Assembly: GCA_030549335.1 (NCBI GenBank)
Contig: CM060188.1
Coordinates: 45,225,696-45,289,695, forward strand
From: Pontederia crassipes
Lineage: Eukaryota; Streptophyta; Magnoliopsida; Commelinales; Pontederiaceae
Length of the DNA stretch: 64,000 nucleotides
Direction of reading: 5' to 3'
Shown in pieces: positions 54,199-64,000 of this stretch. Position numbers and translations under genes: made by a program. Position 1 is the first letter of the stretch. Each line of letters begins with the position of its first letter. The notes beneath the pieces are model-generated. The model saw nothing but the letters and a program-made list of their open reading frames with translations, made no database searches and was not told where the DNA came from.

Positions 54199-54521
54199 AG
54201 ACTCTCAATTCTATCATATTTGGGAGTTTTTTTTATCCATTAAACATTCTTTTGGACTTCAAATCAAATTAGAATTCCTAATCTCAATCTAACTATAATT
54301 CCTATAACCAATTGGATGTAATCTTTCTTCCTTTTCTTTTTTTCTTTCTAACTATATTTCTAATCCTACTCTAATTCTAATTCCTTTCTAAGTAGGATTA
54401 ACCTTTATTTCTCTTCATATTTCTTTTCTAATTATCCTTTAATCTCTTTTCATCCATTAATATTTGCTAATTTAATTAGCAAGCTACTTTATTATCCTTA
54501 TTGATATCTTAGGGTGTTACA
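54199..54521 (-). repeat. Antisense gypsy-type LTR, right part (U3 end)
   Basis: Continues from 49725 across C2. It ends on the plus strand with AGGGTGTTACA, so the minus strand begins TGTAACACCCTAAG, a common plant gypsy LTR start. Mostly AT-rich with no ORF. Confidence 0.5.
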
Positions 54522-56113
54522 TCATTGTCAACCTAAGTAGTACGAGAGGTGACTTTCCACCTGATGGAAATGCATTTTGATGAAAATATTCATTCAATTA
54601 AATTTTTTATTTTAAATTTTTTTTAATAAATAAATATCATTCGATTTCATTTTCTTTATTATTTGGAATCCTTTACAAATAGCAATTAATTTTGTCTCAT
54701 CTTTTTTTTATACATTCACTTTTCTATTTTTTTCTTTATTTATTTATAATAATATGATATTAAAATCTGAAATAATTTTTAAAAATATTTTGATAATTTT
54801 TTTGCTATTTGTTTTGATGATTATTTATATTACCAAATATTATAATGTAATATTATCAATAATTTAAATCGTGATAATCTATCTATGTGATGATTTAAAT
54901 TATCGATTAATTAAAACTAATAATGCACCAAATGACCTCTTAATGTTTGAACCATTAAACTCTATTTGAAATGTTAATTTTAGTAATATCAAACATACCC
55001 TCACACCAAACACCTTAATTGTACTTGTTTTGGTTTTGCTATGGACTCAAAAATACCTCCAAATTGTCAAATGACTTTTTTTCCAACAGATGAAAAAGAA
55101 GCACGAAATGGACTCCTTCCAGTGATGACAGATCGAATGACATCCACACGAGCCTAGGCCTGATGAAGTATAAGATACACAAATTATCTAGAAAAAATGA
55201 AAAGGAAAACAGTCCTATCACCTTTTGAATCAATTTTTTTTAAAATTAAGAAAATCATTCTAAAATAATAACAAATCGATTTTTCAAATAATTTTTTGAG
55301 ATCCTACTTTTGTATAATTATATTATATATATGTAATAATTTAAACTAACATAACAGATTTAATTTTATAATTGAAAATAAAGCATGTTACTAAAATTTT
55401 AAAAGATTCCAAATTAGAGTTTCATAATGTGCTAGAAAAATATAAATTTATGTAAAAATATCATTATATCTTTTTTAAAAAAGTGAAAATTATGAATTAA
55501 TTATATAATAAAAAGGTCAGAAATAAAAATGAGCTCCGCTGACTTTTATGTTTTTTTAGCGGAGTTCTAATTTTAACGAGTGGATTTCAATATATTAAAA
55601 AATTATCATAAATCATATTCTCATCTCTAATTTTTGATTTGATATTTCGGATTAGGTAAATTTTTTGGTTGGTCGACTTTTTTCTTGCATCCTTAGGTAG
55701 ATCCAAAACCTTATTTTTTTTAACGCATTGTATTAATATATAAATTTTATAATTAAAAATTGAATCAGACCCCCTCTTAAATTCATTTAATATGGTAGTG
55801 GTTGCCAAGCCTAGATGAACATATATTTCATTCTTTAATTTAGCCTCCCTTTTTTTAAAAAAAAGTAATTAATTTGAATACATTAAAAAATATCGACTTA
55901 TGAAATCATTACCGATCCAAATGTAAGCAACTGAAATCATTATATCATGCGCAATGAAATAAATTATGAATTTCATCAAACTAATAAGTCCTACCTCACA
56001 CATGGTCATAACATCCCATATACATACCCAACTTGTATCCTATGAATTCTTTGTAAGTAATTATGTCATATATCATAATAAACAACCTTTTAAAAGTATT
56101 CATACATAAGTTG
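54522..56113 (+). other. AT-rich region without recognised feature
   Basis: About 1.6 kb rich in A/T runs. Short ORFs of 60-75 codons on the minus strand (55039-55233, 55587-55808) have biased, low-complexity composition and no known motif. I see no tRNA, repeat array or element end here. Confidence 0.5.
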
Positions 56114-57002
56114 TGTAACACCCTCAAATTCACCCTTGCCACATGACAAGATCCAACCTATACCAAGAATGTTATGTTTTGACTAAAGTTTTGACTGGTT
56201 CTTTAACTTGTATACAATGTAAGTGGAAGACCTAATAAAATCTCAATGAAAATAGTAATGAAAGCGAAAGTCCAAGAAAATCTCTAATATAGATAAATAA
56301 TAGTAATATTAATCCATAGCACTAAATAACATAAAAAATGGCGCGAAGGTCTGATAAAGTAAAGACAACTCAATGTATCTATAGCAAATCTAATATCAAC
56401 GAAAAAGAAAAACACACATTCATGTGCACTGGACCATCACAAACATCATTAGTCGCTAGAGCTCATTTTGATTATTCTCAATAACCGAATAGGTGGATAA
56501 TAGACTTATAACAATAGAAGAAAAATTGGATTTGTTCTAGTATGTAAGTAAATCGTGAATATGGTCCAAGTAATAAATGCCCAACCTTTTCTAGCTTATT
56601 TTGCTTCAATTTTCCTTGAATTGTGGCGCTTGATAGAGTTCAGTGGCTGAAATGAAAATTGCAAGCACATTTTGGGGAGGGATTTTGTCTTCTATCAGGC
56701 GCCACAACTCCTGTCGAAGCGTCGAATTAAGTTTCAGGAGAAGCCCACTTTCCGTTGAATCGTGTCGATTTCAATGATTGAGTTCTTGAATGTTATCATC
56801 ACAATGGAGGTGTAGAAGAACGTCGGGTATTAATTCGCGGTGGTGGAGGAACCGGATTGGAAAAATGAAGAATGGTTCAATATAATCATAATCATAATTA
56901 TCATTGGTATCAATGGACAAGAATCAATATCATGCTTTAAATAAAAATAATCATAATAGATCAATGCTATGCTCTAACTTGGTAACATTAAAAGAACCAA
57001 TA
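56114..57002 (+). repeat. Fragment starting TGTAACACCC, probable gypsy LTR piece
   Basis: TGTAACACCCTCAAATTCAC at 56114 is the typical start of a plant gypsy LTR. No matching end, primer site or second copy is found before the E5 LTR at 57003. The part 56640-56880 is less AT-rich and holds no ORF worth calling. Confidence 0.35.
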
Positions 57003-58110
57003 TGATGCATGCAAAATACAACATATAATTAGCCATACATTTAATCACATTTGGATTATTTTCATATAGCATGCATAAATTTATGGCCTTATTTGCTTTA
57101 ACTTTATAAAATAGAAATCTACCCAAATTCTACGTTTTATTGCAGGAAAAGAAAGAAAATTGAATTGTGAAGCCATTGGAGAAAAATGCGCGAAGTTAAA
57201 ACGGAGCCAAAAAGTAAAAAAAATAGTGAAGTTGGCAAGGGCTCTAATTTCGCTGCCACGGGGATCATGATAGGGGCCGTAAAGCTATCGTAAAGGCCAG
57301 CTAAGGGCCCAAATTCGCATAAAAAGTTTGCCCGAGTTATGGAGCAATAAAACCACACTTTTATTCTGATGTGGACATTGTGAGGGTCGTGAAATCACCA
57401 TCATGAGCCATGAGAAGTCATATTCAAATCGTTACAGAGCTGTTATGTGTCGTTACAAGCTAGATTTTGATATTTCTTCGACTTTTCTTAGAGATTTCAT
57501 TTGCAGATCGACTCCAAACTTTATCATAAATCCTAGAGATCATTAGGAAATATATTTACTCAAATTTGAAAAAGTTTTTGGCTGATTTTAAAGTTCAATC
57601 AAAGTCTATTACGAAATTTATCGTTTTGACATAAAAAAATTATCAATGAAACTGAAACTTTACCAAAAACTTTGGGACATCTTGAGGCTATAAATAGAGT
57701 CCTTAATAGATAGAAAACATGGTTCTTGAATGCTTGAGACATGAGCTGTGCCATATTGCCGACAATGAATTTTCAAGGTTTGAAGGCCAATTAAAGAAGA
57801 AGATTGCACAGCAACTCCTCGTTTGTGTTGAATTTGTGTGGTCTATTATTATGTCTAGAATTGTTGGTGAATAATAGTGTATGAGATACATATTAATGCA
57901 TCTGAACTTTCTATAGAATTAATAATTAACTCATCGTTTGTAGATATTAATTTTAAAGTTAACGTAGTTTGGTTTACTCGTCTTGAGAGGTCAATACCTT
58001 AGGTATTCCTAATCCGTCTTAAGGACTATAATTTAGAACTATTCATCCTAAACCCTTATTTTAAGTTAGTTAGATCTTTGTTTGATTTTAAATTTCTAGT
58101 TTCTCATTAG
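57003..58110 (+). repeat. E5 left LTR
   Basis: Starts TGATGCATGCAAAATACAAC. U3 holds degenerate GGCCGTAA and GGGTCGTGAAAT motifs (57260-57460). TATA box CTATAAATAG at 57688-57697. The right end is uncertain because no TGCATCA terminus is seen. Confidence 0.65.
57688..57697 (+). promoter_or_regulatory. TATA box of E5 left LTR
   Basis: GGCTATAAATAGAGTCC, matched by GGCTATAAATAGAAGTC in the right LTR at 60901-60917. Confidence 0.65.
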
Positions 58111-59590
58111 CTTTACTATTCATTCCAACGAGCATTGCTTGATAGTACCGGGTCTTAAGTAACAAATTCAAATTTTTTGAGATGTAACAGGTTGTTACGA
58201 TCCCCTCACGAGCTTCCAATTTCATTTTGCGGGTAGTTCCGATCGAGTCACGCACTTCACAGTGGGCAAATTCAAGTTTTGGACATTTCACGGGCCGTAA
58301 CAATTATATCACAACCCATAACTCATTGTATCCCATTTATCATTGACTTGCCTCACGATCCTTCGCCTCATATCATGACTCATAATTGTTTTCAAACATT
58401 AGCTCCACCTGCCAACTAACCCGATTCACGACCCTCTATTGACAATGTCCCATTAAATCATAATACCTTAATCAACAACATCCTCTAATGGGTCATAATC
58501 CAGAATTCAAGACATGCAACTTGATAGAGAACTTCTATGGCAGAAACCTCCTGTGACTGTTGTTTGCAGCGAGGAACCATGTCTTCACCAGCGATGAAAA
58601 TCCACCTACACCACCAGCAAGCATTTACAAGCTGCAAACACTTACAAGTCTGGCACACCATCGTCTTCATATCCACTCATGCATCCTTGCAGGCGAGACA
58701 TGGGAAGGAAAAGAGTTAGAGGGCCATAAGATGGAGTTCATGATAACACCGACAAGCCATTTTCTTCACTTTCAGAAAGCTATATATCATGGGTCGTGCT
58801 CTTCTTTTGGTGGTCGTATGCGCACGACCACGATTCGTGACCATCTACAAATCTTTTTCATCACCACTGCAATGGCTATGATTTCTAGATCACGACCCAT
58901 TATATTGTGTAGTAGGGTCATTACTTGCCCTTCGCGGCTCATAACGACATGAAAAAAGAAGACAAGAAGAAGAAGAAAAGAAAAGGAACAAAGAAAGAGA
59001 AAACAAAATTGCCTCCTCGAAATTAAAGAAAAGTAGGGAACAGAGACAACCAAATTTATATTGGCCAAGGATGTTATGAATTCTTCGTGTCTTCTTCTTA
59101 CGACTTGCACACAAATCAGGTCGTATCATTTTCTTTTATACTTTTATTTTTTTATTATCATGGTTATGCTCCTGTGATATTTGATTTTCAACAATGAGGA
59201 CAGTGTTGAGTTCAAGTTTTGGGAGAGTTTGTACTTTCATATATCATGCATATTTTTTATATTTCATTGCAACCATACATTATTTTTATGTTTTATTTGC
59301 ATATTTGCTTGCATCTCATATTAAAAAAAATTAGAAAAAAAATTGTTTTGCATAATTAAAAATTGCATCTTATTTTCTCTTGTCTTATCTTACTATTTAC
59401 TTATTTTTTGAGCATTATTCAATGACATATTGTTAATTAACAAAATTTGAAGCATGCCTTCATATTGGGTAATTGGTTTGAAGAAGGTTGCTTAGTGAAA
59501 CTATGGATGTTTAACGACAAGTCTTGTTCATGCTTTTATTTTTATATTATGAATATTACCTTGATAATGATTATATTACTGTTGAACATT
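58111..59590 (+). other. E5 post-pol region with CACGGGCCGTAA variants
   Basis: Motifs such as TTTCACGGGCCGTAACAA (58285) and TCACGACCCATTA (58890) recur between 58170 and 58950. An open stretch around 58560-58952 (130 codons) has no family match and reads through the motifs, so it is not called. ACAATGAGGACAGTGTTGAG at 59191 and TTTTGGGAGAGTTT at about 59217 mark the internal purine tract. Confidence 0.55.
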
Positions 59591-59830
59591 GAAGTGTAGC
59601 TGAGCTTATTAATAAATAAGTACATATAAATTTGTCATCATATATAAAAGAGAGCTAGTGGAGCCCCAAAAAGTATGAGAATGTACAAAAAGGTGTTATT
59701 TGAAACCTTAGTACATTTGGGTGATTAGCTCCAGAGGGAATTTTTGCTTGACGACCTAAGGACAACTGCTCTAGGATTCCTCGATCGAAAGCCCTTACAT
59801 GGATCACCTTAGCACAATATGGAGAAGCAA
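59591..59830 (+). ncRNA. E5 conserved 3' block and hairpin
   Basis: The hairpin GAGCT-AGTGG-AGCCC at 59652-59666 has one A-C mismatch. The block contains ACGACCTAAGGACAACTGCT (59748) and CTCGATCGAAAGCCC, parallel to E1 and E2. Confidence 0.5.
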
Positions 59831-60084
59831 ATGAGTACCGAATTAGTGAAAAAAAGGTGAAAAGAAAAATACGTGAAAAAAATGAATGATGATGAAAAGT
59901 TTCTAAGTTAACAAATATAATAGCAATAAATGAATAAGAACATATGTTATACTTGTGTATTTAACATTGATATTTTTACTTTCAAGAATTATTTTCTTAT
60001 CATTCAGAGCTGAATTTGGAGGAGTTTAAAAATGTCTTTAATTAAAAAATTTTACAAATCGGGTTACTATGGAAAGTGATGAGA

Positions 60085-60424
60085 TACTTAGGCGATAAAT
60101 GTATAAAATCTAGTGCTAAGAATAGTACTTGAGTGATAGGGTGTTAACGAAGATTAATTATTTTGGTTTGAGCTTTGATTTGAACATTGCTTGGGGACAA
60201 TAAAAAATTTAAGCTTGGGGGATTTGATAGTACTTGCGAAGAATAGTACTTAGGCGATAATGTTGCATGCAAAATACAACATTACTTGAGGGATAAATGT
60301 ATACAAAATCTAGTGCTAAGAATAGTACTTGAGTGATAGGGTGTTAACGAAGATTAATTATTTTGGTTTGAGCTTTGATTTGAACATTGCTTGGGGACAA
60401 TAAAAAATTTAAGCTTGGGAGATT
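60085..60424 (+). repeat. E5 duplicated purine-tract module
   Basis: A module of about 140 bases (ATAAATGTATAAAATCTAGT ... AAGCTTGGGGGATTT) at about 60086-60225 is repeated at about 60285-60424, 200 bases downstream, with very few differences. Between them lies TGTTGCATGCAAAATACAAC (60261-60280), a 22-base stub of the LTR start. So purine tract plus LTR start were copied once and the first LTR copy was lost except for its first bases. Confidence 0.88.
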
Positions 60425-61261
60425 TGATGCATGCAAAATACAACATATAATTAGCCTTGCATTTAATCACATTTCGATTTTTTATATGGCATGCATCAAT
60501 TTATGACCTTATTTGCTTTAATTTTATAAAAATAAAAATCTACCCAAAGTCTACATTTTATTGTAGAAAAAGTAAGAAAATTAAATTATGAAATCACTAA
60601 AATCATACTTTTACTCCGATTTGGACACCGTGAGTGCCATGAAATCACCGTTATAGGCCATGAGAAATCATATTCAGAGCGTTACGAAGCTATTATAAGT
60701 TGCACTTCTTGGATATTTCAATTATAAATTGACTCTAAACTTTAGCATAAGCCCCAAGGATCTTTAGGCAATATATTTACTTAGATTTGAAGAAGTTTTA
60801 AATGGTTTTAAAACTCAAAGTCCATTCTAAATTTTTATTATTTTGACATAAGAAGACTCTCAATCAAATCGAAACTTTACCAACCTTTGGGATACTAAAA
60901 GGCTATAAATAGAAGTCGACACAAAAAACATGATGCTTGAGTGTTTGAGATCTTGGAGTCGTGCCATATTGTTGAGGATGAATTTTTAACGATTGAAGGC
61001 CAACCGAAGGAGAAGATTGCATAACAACTCATCAATTTTGTTGTGCAATGGTCCAAAGGTTCCGAAGGCTACGAGTTTTTCTTCTATCTTTACTTGGATG
61101 GTCTTTTCCTTAGTTTTTCATTGTTTATCTTTCCTATAAGAGATTTTATATTTTATTTTTAAAAGGAAAATTGTTTGCACCTTGTTATTAGTCGAGTTAA
61201 TTAAACTTTTCAGTTTGTTTTGATTATGCATGTTGAGTTCATTGCCTTTGATGAGGAATAA
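60425..61261 (+). repeat. E5 right LTR, truncated
   Basis: Starts TGATGCATGCAAAATACAAC and follows the left LTR, lacking its segment from about 57150 to 57350. TATA box CTATAAATAG at 60903-60912. It stops at about 61261 where copia LTR sequence begins. Confidence 0.7.
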
Positions 61262-61357
61262 CAATTTCATGAAAATTATCGCGAAAGCTTAAAATTGATT
61301 CGTTAATGTTAAATCAACACAATAACAATCATATAACATATATAATAAAGTAGGAAA

Positions 61358-62287
61358 TGTAAGATCGAAAGCACCAAGAGGAGGGAGGGTGAATTGGTGT
61401 TTAAAAATCTTTTCGTAAAATCACTTTCGAAAAATCAATAAAATCGATCACAAGCAAATAATGATAAGGCGTAAGTGAAATATAAAGAACAAATGCAAAG
61501 AGACACAATATGTTGATGAAGTTTAGCATCAATTCTTTAGCCAACATTCCCGCTACGACTTCTCGATCTCGAGACCGTCGAAGATCCACTATATTTTTCT
61601 TTTCTTGTAGGGAGAGAAAAATCCTCTTTATACCACACACCTTTTTCTCTGCTCAAGAGGCAAGTCACACCTCTTTTACAATGAGCTCACAATCTCACTA
61701 GATCAGAAAAATAATGATTTTTTCTAACTCTCTTCTTTTACAAAAGCTTCTCACACTCAAAGTTTAGAAGAGAAAGGAAAGAACTTGCAAATTTGGGCTT
61801 AAGAACTTGAAAGTTACTTTAGAATGATCTTTCTTACTTGGATGATTTTTCTTCAGACTTTGACACTCCTTTTATAGTTTTCTACATGTGAAAATTTTGT
61901 CCAAAAAAACTTTCATAATTTTTTCCATAAAAAATAGCTGTTACTGTTCATTTACCTCTGTAATCGGTCGACCAATTCAATGGGTCGGTCGACCGCTATA
62001 GTCTTGACATTATTGGAATTCATTCCTGTACTGACCGGTTGATCGGTGCAATGATCGAACCATCGACCAGTGTAATCTCGATATTTTTTTCACTGATATC
62101 AATTGACTGATCGCCATGGCCGATCGACCGATTGTGTGCTGAATCTTTATTTTTATCATTTAATTTGATGATTTCTTTTGCGAATGAGATCATATCAATC
62201 CTACAGCTGTATTATCATCACTTGAGCATAGAATAGTAACTTTTATGTTCAATTTAATTTGGTATCATCAAAACATAGGATTCAACA
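61358..62287 (-). repeat. Antisense C1-type copia LTR nested in the C2-type LTR
   Basis: A 930-bp LTR, plus-strand ends TGTAAGATCGAAAGCACC...AGGATTCAACA, matching the C1 LTR reversed. Palindromes such as GGTCGGTCGACCG cluster at 61965-62130. No internal sequence is attached, so it looks like a solo LTR. Flanks GGAAA and AGAAG match at three of five; a decayed duplication is possible. Confidence 0.82.
61868..61877 (-). promoter_or_regulatory. TATA box of nested C1-type LTR
   Basis: Minus-strand CTATAAAAGGAGTG, as in the C1 5' LTR. Confidence 0.6.
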
Positions 62288-63659
62288 AGAAGGAGAGAGA
62301 GAAAAAGATAAACACATGATGCACAGTGGTTTGTTGACGTGGTTCGGCTACACCTTGGCTTACATTCCCGCTCTGACTTATCGACCTCGAGACCGTTAGA
62401 GATTCCACTAATATCCTTTTTTCATTCCAAATGGGGCAAGGAAGAAATCCTTTACAACTTTTGCATTTTCTCCTTTTCAAGAGGTAAGACACACTTCTTT
62501 CACTCGTAGACTTTCACTCGTATTTTCTTCACTCAAGAAATAAGACACAATGTCTTTTCACTCAGGGCTATTACAATATCACAAAAAAACTTCACAATTT
62601 CTCTTTTACAATTTGAAACCTCACACAAGAGTAAGAGAGAAAGAAATTAAAGATTTACAACTTGGAGCTCAAATTGACTTCACAAATGTTCTTCCCAATT
62701 TTCGTTGTAAGTCTTGATCATTCCTACAACTTCAGGTCCTCTTTTATAAACTTCATAACTCCATTTAGCCTTTGGGCTGACCGGTCGACTGTTTTGCCTC
62801 ACCGGTCAATCGGTCCATATAATCGTTTGAAAAATATGACCGTTGATGCGTTTTCTTCATTTTCTATGTTGACCAATCGATCGACTAGTCGACCGGTGCT
62901 TCGACCGGCTTGTTCATGACATTCTGCTACTTAATTTCTACATTTTCTACATTGATCGATCGACTGGTGTGCCTGACCCGGTCGACCGCTGCTTCGACTA
63001 CTAGATTGACTGTCATGCACTATTTTGAGCATAACCTTTTGCACAATTATCCAAATGAAATGATTTTTTTATTCTATATAAGGTAACATAATTCTCTATA
63101 ACTTGAATATTAATCATTTATCTAAAATCCAATTAGATCATAGTCAAATATTGATTCAAATTTTAGTACAAAAGTTGTCCATTTTAAATAAAATATTTTA
63201 GACCTTTAGTCTTTTATACATAAGTTTTCATATCAATATTCAAATGAGATGATATTTGATTTTATGAAAATCTAACAACTGTATCTACAACTTTCATGTT
63301 CAATTCTTATCTCAAATCTATTGATAAAATAATCAAATATTAAATGTAAATTCAGCACATAAAAATATCAACTTTAAATAGAACTTGTCGACCTTCACTT
63401 GTTTAAACATAACTTTTTATATTGTTGTCCAAATGAGGTGATTCTTGATTCGCTACAAAGATAAGAAAATTAGCTATAATTTTTATATTCACCTCTTAAT
63501 GTAAAGTGAGAACATAGACAAATATCAATCAAAATTTAGTGCACGAAGAAACTCATTCTTATTTAGACTTTTTCGGCATTTTAAATATAACTCTAAATCT
63601 TTCGAGGTTTGTATCATAAAAATATAATTATATAAGGTATATATTTTTTTCTCCAACAA

Positions 63660-64000
63660 TTGATTCATTGTGTATTGATCCATCAATCACTAGATATCAC
63701 ATTTTTCATATGCTCATTTCATTTGTTGGTTTTATCTTGAGCATTGTTGATTTATTGATCCTATTAATAAATTGGTTGGCCTTTCGTCCTTGCCTTGATT
63801 AATCCTATTGATTTATTATCATATTGATTCATTGTTGCATCAGGCTATCGCTAGGTTGATCCATTGATCCACTATTATCATTTGTTATATTGGTTTATTG
63901 TCATGTGGATCAATCAATCCATTGTTATATTGATTGTTATATTGAGCTATTGATACGTTGATCAATTGTATATTGATTTATTGCTATATCGATCTATTGA
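63660..64000 (+). repeat. Degenerate TTGATTCATTG / TTGATCCATTGATC repeats
   Basis: The last 340 bases are dominated by short units such as TATTGATTTATTG, TTGATCCATTGATCC and TTGTTATATTGATT with irregular spacing, possibly an eroded minisatellite continuing past the window. No coding potential. Confidence 0.6.

Larger units (their letters stand above)
57003..61261 (+). mobile_element. Athila remnant E5, lacking gag and pol
   Basis: Two related LTR sequences (57003 to about 58110, and 60425 to about 61261) flank only post-pol material: palindrome variants, an internal purine-tract context, the hairpin and 3' block, and a duplicated purine-tract module. The 5' LTR runs into post-pol sequence without primer site, gag or pol, so a large deletion removed them. 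The right LTR is cut by copia LTR sequence. Confidence 0.72.
61262..63659 (-). repeat. Antisense C2-type copia LTR, interrupted
   Basis: The left piece ATTATCGCGAAAGCTTAAAA (61278) matches the C2 LTR end on the minus strand (compare 54085-54130). After the nested LTR it continues at 62288 with the GGAGAGAGAGAAAAAGA region, ACATTCCCGCTCTGACTTAT, palindromes at 62780-63000, a TATA-like CTTTTATAAA at 62741-62750, and ends CTCCAACA at 63652-63659, the reverse of the C2 LTR start TGTTGGAG. Its right part is longer than in C2, so it is a diverged relative. Confidence 0.75.

Noticed and set aside
54522-56113. A host gene in the AT-rich gap
   Set aside because: Only short low-complexity ORFs are present; no exon-like pattern, splice sites or protein similarity could be seen.
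58560-58952. 130-codon ORF in E5 as a gene
   Set aside because: It reads through degenerate palindrome motifs, shows no family similarity and lies in post-pol spacer.

Overview
The window is a stack of nested retroelements from a flowering-plant nuclear genome. I see no host protein-coding gene. A plant origin follows from Athila-type Ty3/gypsy elements (tRNA-Asp-like primer sites, a DLGA-type protease, ATHILA env-like ORFs), from Ty1/copia elements of SIRE/Maximus type with an env-like tail, and from a 2.8-kb piece of chloroplast DNA carrying trnM-CAU, intron-containing trnV-UAC and a broken ndhJ. The species cannot be named from sequence alone.

Layout. 1-8072: 3' part of Athila element E1 (broken pol, a largely open env-like ORF, complete 3' LTR). 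8073-8936: unassigned coding-like remnant. 8937-17587: older Athila element E2, interrupted by an antisense solo LTR (9312-10889) and by plastid DNA (12719-15523). 17723-38656: copia element C1 with env-like ORF, split by antisense Athila-type element E3 (24845-36503), which has gag and env-like but no pol and carries an extra truncated LTR unit. About 38810-48444: Athila-type element E4 with full but mutated gag-pol. 48445-49725 plus 54199-54521: antisense TGTAACACC-type LTR, split by gag-only copia element C2 (49726-54193). 54522-57002: AT-rich sequence and another TGTAACACCC-type fragment. 57003-61261: Athila remnant E5 without gag or pol. 61262-63659: antisense copia LTR with a second copia LTR nested in it. 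63660-64000: degenerate repeats.

Insertion order can be read from target-site duplications: E3 into C1 (ATTAC on both sides), C2 into the gypsy-type LTR (CCACA on both sides), C1 (TAGTT/TAATT), and the solo LTR into E2 (GACGG/CACGG). E3 is youngest: its two long LTRs differ by roughly 1% by eye.

Most interesting points: (1) a small hairpin in the 3' region of E1, E2, E3 and E5 whose fourth base pair changes as C-G, U-A and G-C, next to a conserved block that E3 carries twice in different reading frames, which argues for selection on RNA or DNA rather than on a peptide; (2) two pol-less elements of unrelated superfamilies (E3, C2) with intact ends and target-site duplications; (3) clusters of CG-rich palindromes (CACGGCCGTG, TCGGCCGA, CGGTCGACCG) in LTRs of both superfamilies within an AT-rich background.
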